Positions 10,162-21,100 of a stretch of DNA of 22,228 nt are shown here, piece after piece. Numbering within the stretch: the stretch's first letter is position 1; every line of letters starts with the position of its first letter. The stretch is taken from positions 36,807-59,034 of the forward strand of contig JBBBWG010026380.1 of NCBI GenBank assembly GCA_037176905.1. Reading direction: 5' to 3'. Origin of the DNA: Azolla pinnata (taxonomy: Eukaryota > Streptophyta > Polypodiopsida > Salviniales > Salviniaceae). Below the pieces are notes generated by a model. That model was not told the origin of the DNA. It saw only the letters and a program-made list of their open reading frames with translations, and did no database searches. Both the position numbers and the translations under genes were made by a program.

Positions 10162-10491
10162 AGCTTTGCTTTGGCAGCCATATCCGGGGTCTGAAAGCTT
10201 TACAAAGATTGGAGTTTCTCTTAAATCAGGGCAGTGTCGATGCATCGATGCTTGTTTTTTTCGGAGCTGATAGCTATTGGAACGATTCGTGGCCAACATT
10301 TGATTTGGTTGGATCTGTGGGGCAAGCTTTGCTTTGGCAGCCATATCCGGGGTCTGAAAGCTTTACTGAGATTGGAGTTTCCGACATTCATCTTTTAAAT
10401 CAGAGCAGCGTTGATGCATCGATGCTTGTTTTTTCGAGCCGATCGAGATTCCTGGCCGACATTTGATTTTTGGGTTGGTTCTGTTGGGCAA
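10162..10491 (+). repeat. 163-bp tandem duplication
   Basis: Two adjacent copies, 10162-10324 and 10325-10491, share long identical blocks, including AGCTTTGCTTTGGCAGCCAT at both starts, then TCCGGGGTCTGAAAGCTTTAC, GATTGGAGTTTC, GATGCATCGATGCTTG and a TGGCC.ACATTTGATTT end. They differ by scattered substitutions and short indels, such as a 10-base insertion in copy 2. No reading frame is shared or conserved between the copies, so this is a non-coding duplication. Confidence 0.92.
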
Positions 10492-10585
10492 GTAGCCTTT
10501 CGAAGTGTAGAACTCGGTAACGATGAACGGCTGTGACATTTGGTCGGCTACATACAATTCAGAAGGATGAAATGAGCAGAAATAG

Positions 10586-10654
10586 GATACAAAATGCAGA
10601 GAAGGATTTGCATAGAAATTTGATACAAAATGCAGAGAAGGATTTGCATGGTAG
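10586..10654 (+). repeat. 36-bp tandem repeat abutting the assembly gap
   Basis: The sequence GATACAAAATGCAGAGAAGG plus ATTTGCAT occurs at 10586-10613 and again, identical over 28 bases, at 10622-10649, an offset of 36. The second copy ends five bases before the run of N. The array probably continues inside the gap. Confidence 0.9.
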
Positions 10655-10754
10655 NNNNNNNNNNNNNNNNNNNNNNNNNNNNNNNNNNNNNNNNNNNNNN
10701 NNNNNNNNNNNNNNNNNNNNNNNNNNNNNNNNNNNNNNNNNNNNNNNNNNNNNN
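10655..10754. other. assembly gap of 100 N
   Basis: Exactly 100 undetermined bases. A round 100 is the usual placeholder for a scaffold gap of unknown length, so distances across it, including the spacing between the two PPR genes, should not be trusted. Confidence 0.97.
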
Positions 10755-11645
10755 TAGTCTTCATGAAATCCAAGGCCGGTGGAGACGTCTAGACCATTGA
10801 AGTTCGGATCATTTCTCTCGTTTAACGTCCAATGCTACTGATCATGTGAGTGACAAATCCAAGTTTCCTGTCATTGTTTTCCAACCGATCTCAAAGAGCA
10901 TCAAGCATTTAGGGCTGCGAGATTCCAATGCTGCTGATCTTCATCGAACAAAATCCTTCATTTTGCATGGATTTTCAAGCACTTCCTTTCTTCTAGCGCT
11001 CTATGAGCATTTGATTTGTATCGGTTCTTTTTAGGTGCAAATGATCTTCATTGCAACTGCGAGCACCCATTGTAGATGATGGTTTATTCCCAGGAGAAAA
11101 TCTACATCGATGTCATGGGTATAAGAAGAAAGAAGAACCCCTCACTCAGATCAGAGCAGCCAGGGTTGGAATCGAGATTGCTGCTTCAATGGATTTCGCT
11201 AACCTAGACAAGTTTCATGTCTCCTTGAAATAGTCGCCTTGATATTCATCCATCGGCTGCAAGGGATTGATGAATGGAAAATCTTGGGCCCAAATCGCCC
11301 ACCAAATTTCATCTCAATTCTAGTGCCAAGAGCATCGCTCTGCATAGGATCACAGGATATCCGTGGCAATGGCGGGGCAAACGCAGCGTAGACGATGTGG
11401 GAAAGACTAGTTCAGGACTCCGCCTCTGTGGTAAGAGAACACGGCACACGATTGGATGTGTTTAAATGCATCGGTAAAGAGAAGTAGGGCACCAACAGAA
11501 CAGAGAAACGAGATGAAAGGAAGAAGGTAAGCAAAGCTTTCCCAATCCCTTTTGTTTCTGCTGGGGCAGTCAGCAAGTTGTACTGAAGATTGGTGTGAAG
11601 GAAGGGCTACGGGCCCGATTCAACCTTCCCGGGACCATCGGCAGC
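10755..11645. other. intergenic region upstream of PPR gene 2
   Basis: About 900 bases without a supported gene. Short frames at 10846-11034, 11051-11233 and 11274-11465 have no recognisable motifs. CCAATGCT.CTGATC occurs twice, near 10829 and 10926, suggesting further decayed repeats. The last part should hold the promoter of PPR gene 2. An AAG|GTAAGC at 11525-11532 looks like a donor, so a spliced leader is possible but not shown. Confidence 0.6.
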
Positions 11646-11689
11646 TGAAGAAGAAGAAGAAGCAGAAGAAGAAGAAGAAGAAGAAGATG
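11646..11689 (+). repeat. GAA microsatellite before PPR gene 2
   Basis: A run of GAA/AAG triplets with one CAG interruption lies 24 bases upstream of the PPR gene 2 start codon. It is probably in the 5' leader. It is the opposite-strand equivalent of the TTC tract in front of the RRM gene. Confidence 0.92.
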
Positions 11690-11712
11690 AGGAGCAATGC
11701 ACGGAGAATCCG

Positions 11713-14022
11713 ATGGAACGGGAGCTGCCCACCATGAACACGCCGGTGCAAATGAACGAATTCGCTGTGGTGGCGTTGCTCAAGGATTGTGGCAAGAGGA
11801 AGGATCTGCGCGGTGGCATGCGGCTTCACGACGATGTGGTCAGGAGAGGTTTGCTCCACAAGAGCGCGTATGTAGCAAGTAGCTTGATAAGCATGTATGC
11901 CAAATGTGGTCGCCTCGGAAGGGCCCAGAAGCTACTCGAAGATCTGCCAGTGCGAGACAGGGTCTCATGGTCGGCGCTGATCTCAGGGTACGCCCAACAG
12001 GGCCATGGCCGTGAAGCACTGGCTTGCTTCGGCAGGATGCGAAGGGAAGGATTCTGCCCAGATGTGGTCGCCTTCACGTGCAGCTTGAATGCCTGCGCGA
12101 GGATCGGTGCCCTCGACGAGGGCGCGACGATCCACGACGAGGTTGCGAGGCGCGGATTGATGAGGCGCCATCTCGCGCTGGGCACCGCCGTAGTCGACAT
12201 GTATGCGAAATGCGGGGAGCTCGAGAGAGCCCGCGGAGCCCTCGAATCGCTCCATGCGAGGGATGCGGTCGCTTGGAACGCGCTGATCGCAGGGTACGTG
12301 GAGCACGATCGAGGCCGCGGCGCATTCGCGTGCCTGGATCGGCTGCGAGCCGAGGGGCTGCGCCCGGACTCGGCCACGTTCATCGGCGTGCTGAGAGCTT
12401 GCGCAAGCGCAAGGGAGCTCCGGAGGGGAAGGCGAATCCACGGCGAGATCGTCGAGAAGGGGCTGCTAGCAACAACGCTCGCGGTCGGGAACGCGCTGGT
12501 GGATATGTATGCGAAATGCGGCGCTCTTTCGAGAGCTCGGGAAGCTCTCGACGGCCTCCGCGTCAGAGATGCGGTGTCTTGGAACGCGCTCATCGCGGGA
12601 TGCGCCCAGCGAGGACAAGCCCACGAAGCGATCGTCTGCGTCGAGCAAATGAAAGCCGAGGGCCTGGAGTCGAACGCGGTGACTCTCCTCTGCAGCTTGA
12701 AGGCGTGCGCGAGCATCGGTGCCATCGAGAGGGGCGAGGCGATCCACGAGGAGGCCGCGAGAGCGGGGTATCTCGGCGGCGATCCCGTGCTTGGGACTGC
12801 GCTGGTGGATATGTATTCCAAGTGCGGCGCCGTCGGCAAAGCGCACGAGGCGCTGGAGGAGCTTGCGCGTCGCGACATCGTCGCGTGGAACGCCGTGATC
12901 GCGGCGTATTCGCGGCGGGGCCGATGCGCCGAAGCGTGGAGCTGCTACCAGCGAGCCCGGCACGAAGGCCTCTTCCCCGACATGGCGACGTACGCTTGTG
13001 TTCTCGGGGCCTGCGCGGGAGCTGCTCCGAGGGGGAAGCGCATCCACGGCGAGATCGCGAGCCGAGGCTTCGAGACGGAGCTCGCTCTCGGCAACGCGCT
13101 CGCCGACATGTACGCGAAATGCGGCAGCCTGGACAGCGCCCGCGAGGCGCTCGATCGCCTCGTCGCCCGCGACATCGCCTCGTGGAACACGTTGATCGCG
13201 GCGTATGCTCGGCGAGGGCGATGGGATCGAGCGCTGAGATGCTACGAGCACATGCGATGCGAGGGCTTGTTCCCCGACGCGATCACCTACATTTGCCTCT
13301 TGAAGGCCTGCGGCGACGCGGGCGCCGTGGCCGAGGGCGAGCGCATCCACGAAGAGATCGCGGCGAAGACGGGCTTGATCCACAAAGATATCGTCCTCGG
13401 AAACGCGCTCGTGGCCATGTACGCCAAATGCGGCATGCTCTCAACGGCCCGGGAAATGCTGGAATGCCTTCCCTTGCGCGATGCGGTGTCGTGGAATGCG
13501 CTCATCGCAGGCTACGCCGACGAATCGCGAGGCCAGGAAGCGATCGACTGTTTCGTGCGAATGCAAACCGATGGAATATCTCCCGACGCGGTCACGTTCT
13601 TGTGCGTCCTCAGCGCATGCAGTCATTCAGGTCTGGTAGAGTTTGCCCCAGCGCTTTACGCAAGTATGGTGGAGGAATATGGCATCGCCCCGCGCCTGGG
13701 CCATTGCATGTGTATGGTGGTTGCTTTCGGATCGGCTGGGGAGCTCGGAAAGGCTGCATCGCTGATTCGATCCATGCCCCGCGCCCATCGCCCCGCGCTT
13801 TGGCTTGCCTTCTTGAATGCTTGCCGGAAATGGGGAAACGCGAAGCTCGCCAACCTGGCTTTCGATCCAAGCCCTGCGACTCTTCTCGGCAGCTGGATCG
13901 CGAGAGGATGCCGACAAGACCGGGCCAAAGCTTTCATGAGAATGCAAGATCCTTCGCAGAAATGCGAGATCGCGGTCTCGCTGGATTGGCACGGAGTGGA
14001 ATGTCGCCGATCTACTGGATAG
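11713..14022 (+). CDS. PLS-class pentatricopeptide repeat protein, GC-rich, degenerate E1 (PPR gene 2)
   Basis: An intronless frame of 769 residues. After about 15 residues it opens with the same L-S pair as PPR gene 1 (LKDCGKRKDL..G.R.HD, then SLISMYAKCG). It has six P motifs (VSWNALIAGY...PD type) alternating with L and S motifs, a final L2-S2 pair (HSGLVEF..., HCMCMVVAFGSAG) and the start of an E1 motif (LWLAFLNACRKWGNAKLANLAFD). One L motif near residues 420-450 is about three residues short. E1 then loses the usual AGAYVLMA segment and continues GSWIARGCRQDRAKAFMRMQ before an unrelated tail; E2 and DYW are absent. Many codons end in G or C and CpG is abundant, unlike PPR gene 1. A role in organelle RNA binding is inferred from the family. 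The lack of a clear transit peptide leaves targeting open. ATGs at 11734 and 11752 are alternative starts. Confidence 0.88.
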   Translation: MERELPTMNTPVQMNEFAVVALLKDCGKRKDLRGGMRLHDDVVRRGLLHKSAYVASSLISMYAKCGRLGRAQKLLEDLPVRDRVSWSALISGYAQQGHGREALACFGRMRREGFCPDVVAFTCSLNACARIGALDEGATIHDEVARRGLMRRHLALGTAVVDMYAKCGELERARGALESLHARDAVAWNALIAGYVEHDRGRGAFACLDRLRAEGLRPDSATFIGVLRACASARELRRGRRIHGEIVEKGLLATTLAVGNALVDMYAKCGALSRAREALDGLRVRDAVSWNALIAGCAQRGQAHEAIVCVEQMKAEGLESNAVTLLCSLKACASIGAIERGEAIHEEAARAGYLGGDPVLGTALVDMYSKCGAVGKAHEALEELARRDIVAWNAVIAAYSRRGRCAEAWSCYQRARHEGLFPDMATYACVLGACAGAAPRGKRIHGEIASRGFETELALGNALADMYAKCGSLDSAREALDRLVARDIASWNTLIAAYARRGRWDRALRCYEHMRCEGLFPDAITYICLLKACGDAGAVAEGERIHEEIAAKTGLIHKDIVLGNALVAMYAKCGMLSTAREMLECLPLRDAVSWNALIAGYADESRGQEAIDCFVRMQTDGISPDAVTFLCVLSACSHSGLVEFAPALYASMVEEYGIAPRLGHCMCMVVAFGSAGELGKAASLIRSMPRAHRPALWLAFLNACRKWGNAKLANLAFDPSPATLLGSWIARGCRQDRAKAFMRMQDPSQKCEIAVSLDWHGVECRRSTG

Positions 14023-15147
14023 GTTTGATGCAGGGCGATTCAAGTCATTCATTCACCACCGCTGGGAACCAACAGAGGTTTTGGGGGCATTTTGGAGGAG
14101 ACACAAATGCCTTTTATCGCCCGTTAGAATGGTTTGAAGGCGAGATGTTTGAGGACCAATGCAAAAGATTAGGGCTTCGGATCGGCGCCGAAACGGAAGT
14201 CTTCCCATTCTCGATCAGGGCCCAACGGAAGAAGATTTGGGTTGCTTTCAGCGCACCAAAGCGAGATGTCGATCCACTCTCTTGGTTTAAGACAAATGCA
14301 AGGATTAGAGCAAGATGTCTGATCTAATCTCGATGCCGGATCCTGTCGATGGCAGATGCCAATTGCCATTAGAACCAAGCACCAAAGCGAGATGTCGATC
14401 CAGTCTTGGTCTCGAGACAAATTGCAAAGATTAGGGCAAGATTGTCTGATCTGATCTCAAAGCCGGATCATGTTGATGGCAGATGCCAATCGCCGTCTAC
14501 ATCATCCTAATAACTGGTTTGATCTACATACATGTATCTACATCATGTGCAGTTCGTCCACAATAATAGAGCAACGGAAGTCTTCCCATTTTTTTTAACC
14601 CAACCATACAAAATGGAGGAGTTTTTTGTGTTTTTGATTAGTCTGATGTTTTTTGTGTTTGATTTGAAAATGGATCGATTTGCCAAAGGTAAATAGAATT
14701 TCTTAGGACGAAGGCATCCGACTCCATATCATCTTAGGACGAAGGTAAATAGAATTTCAATGATTCCATATCAAGCCAAGATCTTAACCAGCTCGAAGAG
14801 GATTGGATGGTTTGATGAGCAATCCCTATTATTTGTAACAAATCAGGTTATCCCCCACATCCTTTTGATGATATAACTTCATGCTTACATCAGAAAAAAT
14901 CAGACAGAGATCTAGAATTAGATAACACAAGCTTGCAGGACACAAGTTCTTTTTTGCTGTTGAAACAATTTATCTTCATTTTAGTAGGACACAAAAAGCG
15001 CACATTTTGGTCTCCAAGTTCTCTTTACAATGTTTTATGCCCATTGATGTCTGATATAAAGCCGCTTCTTGTGGTTGAATGAATCACTTTTTGAGTAATT
15101 CCTACACATTGCACTCAGTAAGGAATGCGGGATCGTGAATACTTCCT
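14023..15147. other. convergent intergenic region between PPR gene 2 and the FSIP1-like gene
   Basis: It holds the 3' ends of both convergent genes, the 126-bp repeat described separately, and two small duplications: ACGGAAGTCTTCCCATT near 14194 and 14573, and TCTTAGGACGAAGG near 14700 and 14732. No gene, RNA or mobile element is recognised. Confidence 0.7.
14253..14500 (+). repeat. 126-bp tandem duplication downstream of PPR gene 2
   Basis: Two adjacent copies (14253-14378 and 14379-about 14500) start GCACCAAAGCGAGATGTCGA and share GATTAG.GCAAGAT, TGTCTGATCT.ATCTC, GCCGGATC and GATGGCAGATGCCAAT. They differ by substitutions and small indels. The duplication lies about 230 bases past the PPR gene 2 stop. 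Confidence 0.88.
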
Positions 15148-18100
15148 TCACGATGTCTTAATGCAAAGAAAGGGCTGCTGCTGCATCGACATTTCTAGAT
15201 TTTGCTCCTTTATACATTGTGCAACCTACAAACAAGAATTATCGGATGTCAACGTACCGTAACGAATGTCAAAAGTAAAAAGATCTCTACTAACTCCCTG
15301 TAAAGACGAAGGATTTGGTCAAACAAATTACAAGTGCATCAAGTTCTTCTTTGCTTAGCTTGACAGGACCATCACCAAACGCCATCAGTTCCCTGAGCCT
15401 CTTATCAATGTTCTACATGAGAAAAATCATTTAATCAACAAACGGTAGGTGCATTCAGTATTACGCCTGGTGGCAATTTCATTTTGAGTTGTCCAAACAA
15501 CTTATCAGAGTGCTTCCTGATTCTGGGTATTGTTTTTCTTTGCTTTGGGCTGTGCATCTCAAACCACAAATTTCGGGCAATTTTCTAAATTGATGCTGTT
15601 CTTCTCAGGGCCACTCATGAGTCGATATTGGTTTACAACTACATGAATTGCTAAAGCAAGTTTGCTCACCCCATTTTCAGTGGAAAGCCAAGTGCAATGA
15701 CGGACTTAAAATTCATAAAGATTTCATTGTTTCTATTGTATACTTCGATTTTCTGAAACTTAAGAGTAAAACACAGATTTGTTTTGTATAAAGATCACAT
15801 GTCTCCACGTGTGTATACATTTGGTGAGTTCAAAAGGTCTCTTCATTTTGCATAATGAGATAATGAAGTCTTACCTTCGGTTTTGCTTATATGAAACCTA
15901 CTCTTGAGATACCTAATCTACAATTACAGATATTCTCTTCTCTGTCCCATATCACGTGACTCTGAGCAAAAAGTATTGCTACCTTTGATTCTTAATAGGA
16001 AGCGAGTTCGATGCACAAAGATGTAGGCATCCTAAAATGTTTTTGGATTGAATAGAATTACAAATCCTCGAAATACTAACCTCAACAGTGTGTGAGCTTA
16101 TATAAGAAACAAAAAACACATTGTTTCTATATTACACGAATGATAAATACCTCAACTTTTGCTTGATGTTCTCTACTTTGCTTCCTTTCTAGTAAGTAGT
16201 CTTCAATCGAAGAAGAGATCGATCTTGCTCGCTGATCTTCAGTTCGTGCAGTTGCACCAGATTCAATGGAAGGAGATCGCACATTTCTGTTGTTTAGAAT
16301 GCTAGCATTGTGTAGCTTTGACAATGATAATAATGATACTGGAGAAGGTTTCCAAGATTTAGTTGAATAATGATATGCTTACATAAATATTCAAATATTA
16401 AAAAATCTAGATATTCTATTTGAGAATTGTACCAGATGATTTGCAATGTAAAGAGCAGTAAACATATGAGATAATGGCACAGATATACACGAAATATCTA
16501 CCTGAAGCTAGTGAAGGTGTTCCACAGGCACTATGTATTTCAATAAACTGCTCCAGTTTCTCATCAATTTCTGCCATTCGTAAAGCATCTTCTCCCACAT
16601 AATCAAATGCCTGAAGAATTTGTAAGTATATTCACATTGATGAGATGTAAAGTGTAAGACACTTTTAAAAAGGAAACGAAAACAATATGGCTGAAATTTT
16701 CATATATAGGATAAATGGAATACATCCCCCTGAATTATATTGGAGAGCATAAGGACTCTGCAGGGTTGCACTAGTTAGCTCAAGAAAGGTACAATACTAT
16801 CAACCCATGGTCTAATCAGAAAAAGAGGTCTAATCAGAAAAAGAGACATTTAACTCTTTGCATTGAAAAAAAAACGCATTGAATCAAATAGCTCCAGGGT
16901 TTGTTTTGTCACAGTCAAAAGTTGTCTACTAGGCTTTTACACAACCTTGCTGTCAGGTCAATAAGCAAGTGTACTATTAGGGGCTTCTCCTCAAAAATTC
17001 TTGTTTTCTGTAATCAGAAACAAAAAATAGGATACTATGCAGGTGCCTATTATCTCCACCTCCCCCACTGTGTTAAAGATAATCATAGATATCCATGGTC
17101 TCAAACTAATTCAAGTTCTTGAACTTCAAGCCCCTACATAGCTGCATGCTTGGCCTATGAAAATGCGTCAACTCATAGGTGACATTGCAGAACTGCATAA
17201 CAAACACACAAAATACTCTGCTCATATATATTACACCTAGTATGGACTGTGGTGTGTATTCTTCCAAGTATTGACTCATGCCCTCATAAATGCTCATTTT
17301 ATGTTTATCAGCTCTAACTCACCACAAACTGATAGTGAAATATTTGTTTCATGCATATTTGTACAAATTCGATTGATACACAAATGTTTACTTGCCGTTG
17401 AAATGCAAGATGATGTACTACTGCCTTCGCCTTCTGCCTCTTCTGTGAGGAAATCAGGTTTGAGCAAAATATCTTCAACCAAAGCCTCCTCCTCCTCCTG
17501 TAAAAAAAACTTAGTTAAAAATAATTCAATGTGTGAGTTATTTGCAGGTTTTCTGCCATTTTATATTGTTGCACTATGAGAAAGCTTCAAGATTAGCATC
17601 TCCTGTTGGATTTGCCTCATGTTGGTGCTTTTGAATAAATTACTTAGATGTATCACATTCAGCCCAAAGCAATCCCTTTCACCACTTAAATGATCATATT
17701 ATGTGCATCCCTGTTACATCACCATGATTTTCTACTTGCTCATCATAAAAATCACTACATATCATAGATAGTAAAGACAGAAATTTTACACATTTCACAT
17801 CCCTGCTTCCTGGCCTCTGAACTTGATGACCCTATCCTCCTGTCTCTATTTAACAGAAATTACCAACATCGTGACAAATCTTTCCACAAACTTCCAATAG
17901 TAGATCAGCCAAACCCATACCACTTTAGAAGTCCATCTACTTGAACCAACAAGAGAACTCGATATATAGGTAGAAGCATCCATTAAGCACACGATTTGTA
18001 TTTGAAGTCAAATTATTACTATAATAACCCTAAAGGGAGCACTTAATAGTGCAAGAGAAAGACACATTGCTCTCCATAGGCCAGGAGGCACTCTTTTATT

Positions 18101-21100
18101 ATTTATCATTATAAAACACAGGGAAATTTATTTAAAGTAACAAATCTCACAATTCATCCATTGTACTTCACTTGTTTCAGTTGTCAATAGGCATCCATTT
18201 ATGGCTAGGAAACATTTCCCTTGCCTATGGACTGCCATGTCATTTGCTTAATCAATCTCCTCATTATGGAATTTGTAAGCGAGAAGCTTAAGCTTTGCAT
18301 TATCTAGAGTGACATGATCTTACTATTCTACATTATCTCCTTATTGTGTTTTCGCTTCAATATGAGTTACCAATTTTTCCATAAACTGGTTTATCAGATT
18401 TGAGACAATGCTGCGCACAATTGCTTTGCAAATTCATAAATGCAGTATTTTTGGCGTGTACATACTTTCATTACAATGAATTACCGTAAGGGAGAAGTAG
18501 CGAGCCCTTGGTCCAAGGCAAACATTCCTAAGAATATGTTTACTGTTTTGGCCTGGAATTGGGTCTAGTTTTTCCAATGTTCTTTTCAGAATAGCTTGTC
18601 TTTCCAATCGTTTTCTTTCCTCCCTGGTTTATTAGGAAGTCATGGAGTAGAATGAGTCTAAATTTTTTAAAGAAGACTTATACTGTACATATTCTAAAAG
18701 AAATGACCTCAAATAATGAACCACTGAAGGAACATCTGTTCTTCCTTCTAATGATGACGAAGGTCTAGAAGAACAAGTTGAAGAACAAGTTCTTTCTAGT
18801 TTGTCAAGCTTCATATCAAGCTTTTCAATAGCCTCTAGCCTGTAAAAAGGTCAATATAAGAGGCTACCTAATTTAGATTTCATCATTTTTATATGCCTGA
18901 AATCAAACAATCAATATTGTATATAGAGTTATTGGTGGATCTTTCAAACCCTGCTTAAAAGAATTGTGGATGGAAACACTGATGAATCCAGTTGGTGGTG
19001 TATTATTTTCTCAATAATATACAAAATCAACACCTAATTACGTGATCTGCTGGGAAATGTTAATGTAGGGATTGATTGCCATGCATCTCCTAATTTCTCT
19101 CGAAGATAGCAAAAATAAAAAATCTGAAGAGGTCCTAAATGTCATCTGAAATACTATAATGAATTTCATTGGTAGGTAGAACATATCTGGTCACATTCTA
19201 CAGAGGTCTGCTGGTTTCTACTCTTAATTGTTTGGCACTACAATACATTACCGGATTGAAAACCTCAACCTCGTGTCCAGAAAAGTCATATACATGATCT
19301 TCTGTATTCTTCACACTGAGTATGAACGTAGCCAATGTTTGAATGAAAACCGAACACCACAGTGTCATGTGCAACATCTTGAGGCTGCTTGTCAAAGAAC
19401 TGTAAGCTGGCAATAAAAGGGAAAGAATGCCTATTTGTCATCCGTATGTCGAGAGGAGAAATGTCTACTGCTCAGAATTTGTAGACAAGAAGTATCACGA
19501 ATCTGCCAAAGAAAATCTGGGGGCTTATTGTGAGAAATTCTGAATTCCGAATGTTCAATAATCTTGGCCACATCAATCTCCTTTGAGAATCATTCTGACA
19601 GAAAATGCTCGGGTGGATAAATGGATCTTTTGTGAGCCCACATAAGCTAAAACTTCTTTGAGAATAATTGTTACGAATGATGCATCACAAGGGCCATTGC
19701 ACATACAATGACGGCCTACACTACATTCATACATTGTGTGCATTATCCTCCATAATAAAATATGGCCAGATTCTCTTATCACAATTAATAAATTTGAGCA
19801 TCATATGAAAATACCCTTTAATCTGCATTCATCATTCATTAGGCATAATAATATTTGCATTAAGATATGTGAGAATCCAGTCTTACTCTGTTTTCAAATG
19901 TCCCGCATCAGCTTTCATATCAAGATTTGAAACAGTAGGAACCTGAAGAAGCCACAGCCAGTGATATGCACTAATAAGAACAAACGAAAAAATCTTGAAT
20001 TTATAGATGTTGTAAGCAAACAAGAGATATAAGAATGAATTTTCAAATCGCATGATACGTTTCTCAAACATGATAGAAATTTTCTTCATTTTCAAATTAT
20101 TGAAGAGACACAAAATTCTTAGTAGAAACACATGACTCTCATTACCTGCCAAAGTCCTTAAGAGTCCCCCTCAAGCCTGAGAAGCTTGAGTGTTTCTCAA
20201 GGACATAATAACCTTTGCTACTTCAAATCAAATTTTAAATATCTAATATATCATTCTCAATACTGATAAGAAGTGCTACCATATGATGATTTTCTTACAT
20301 TGTCACTCGAAAATGAAACCAACGATAGATCACATATAATACCTGGAAATGCATAGTACTATGGTATGCCAATATAGCATATGCGACCTATGCCATCATT
20401 ATACGTGCAATGAGGGGATATGAATTGCCATATACTACATGATATGTGACCTATAGATTCTGTGTGTAATCTTTCCTGCACAATAAAATTGATAGTTGGA
20501 CAATAAAATTATTTTGCGTCTCTAAATTTGATCCTAGAATGATTAAATGAAGGAGGGGAAGATACTAAAAAGGCTAGTTTTTTTATCTGCTTATTCTGTG
20601 CTGAGCTTTGAAAATTTTTTCCTATTCGGGTGTTTTTCCCAAGAATCAGATCGAACAAAGATATATATTAGAGAAATGAGATCAAAGATGAGATATTTTT
20701 GCATGTAGATATAGTTGGGATTGCCGATGTTCAAGAAAATTTACCAGATGAATGTCAATACAGACTGCATTTCAATATATAGATTATATTATGATATGTG
20801 GAGGTCAAATATGCCCAATAAGACCAAAATAGACATTTTCACTTAGAAATACGAAAGGGAGTAGTGATTCTTGATGTTCAAGAACTAAATGAACAGGCAA
20901 AGGAGAGTGCATGGTTTGGTAGAGAGAGAGAGAGAGAGGAAGGAAGAGAAATGGTGAGCATTCTAACCTCTTTCAGGATCCTCAAACGGCACTCACTCTT
21001 TTGCCTTATGCTCTCCAGAAATGTTTGAGTTTCTGTTGCTCGATCCGCCATGGCTCCTTTACTAGGGCTGTCAGCCTTTGACTGTTCCATCAGTAGAACT

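Noticed and set aside
11826..12878. 350-codon antisense frame across PPR gene 2 (and a 305-codon one at 12466-13383)
   Set aside because: These are antisense shadows of the repeated GC-rich PPR codons; they show the repeat period of the sense gene and no domain of their own.
12024..14327. 767-codon + strand frame overlapping PPR gene 2
   Set aside because: It is a shifted frame of a GC-rich gene in which stop codons are rare. The product is a monotonous Arg/Gly/Pro/Ser-rich sequence without motifs, while the other frame holds perfect PPR repeats.
20150..20215. Possible extra FSIP1 exon ending GGCAG|GTAATG on the minus strand
   Set aside because: It has acceptor- and donor-like ends, but its open frame enters and leaves in phases that put a stop into exon 3, while exon 2 joins exon 3 directly in phase 0.
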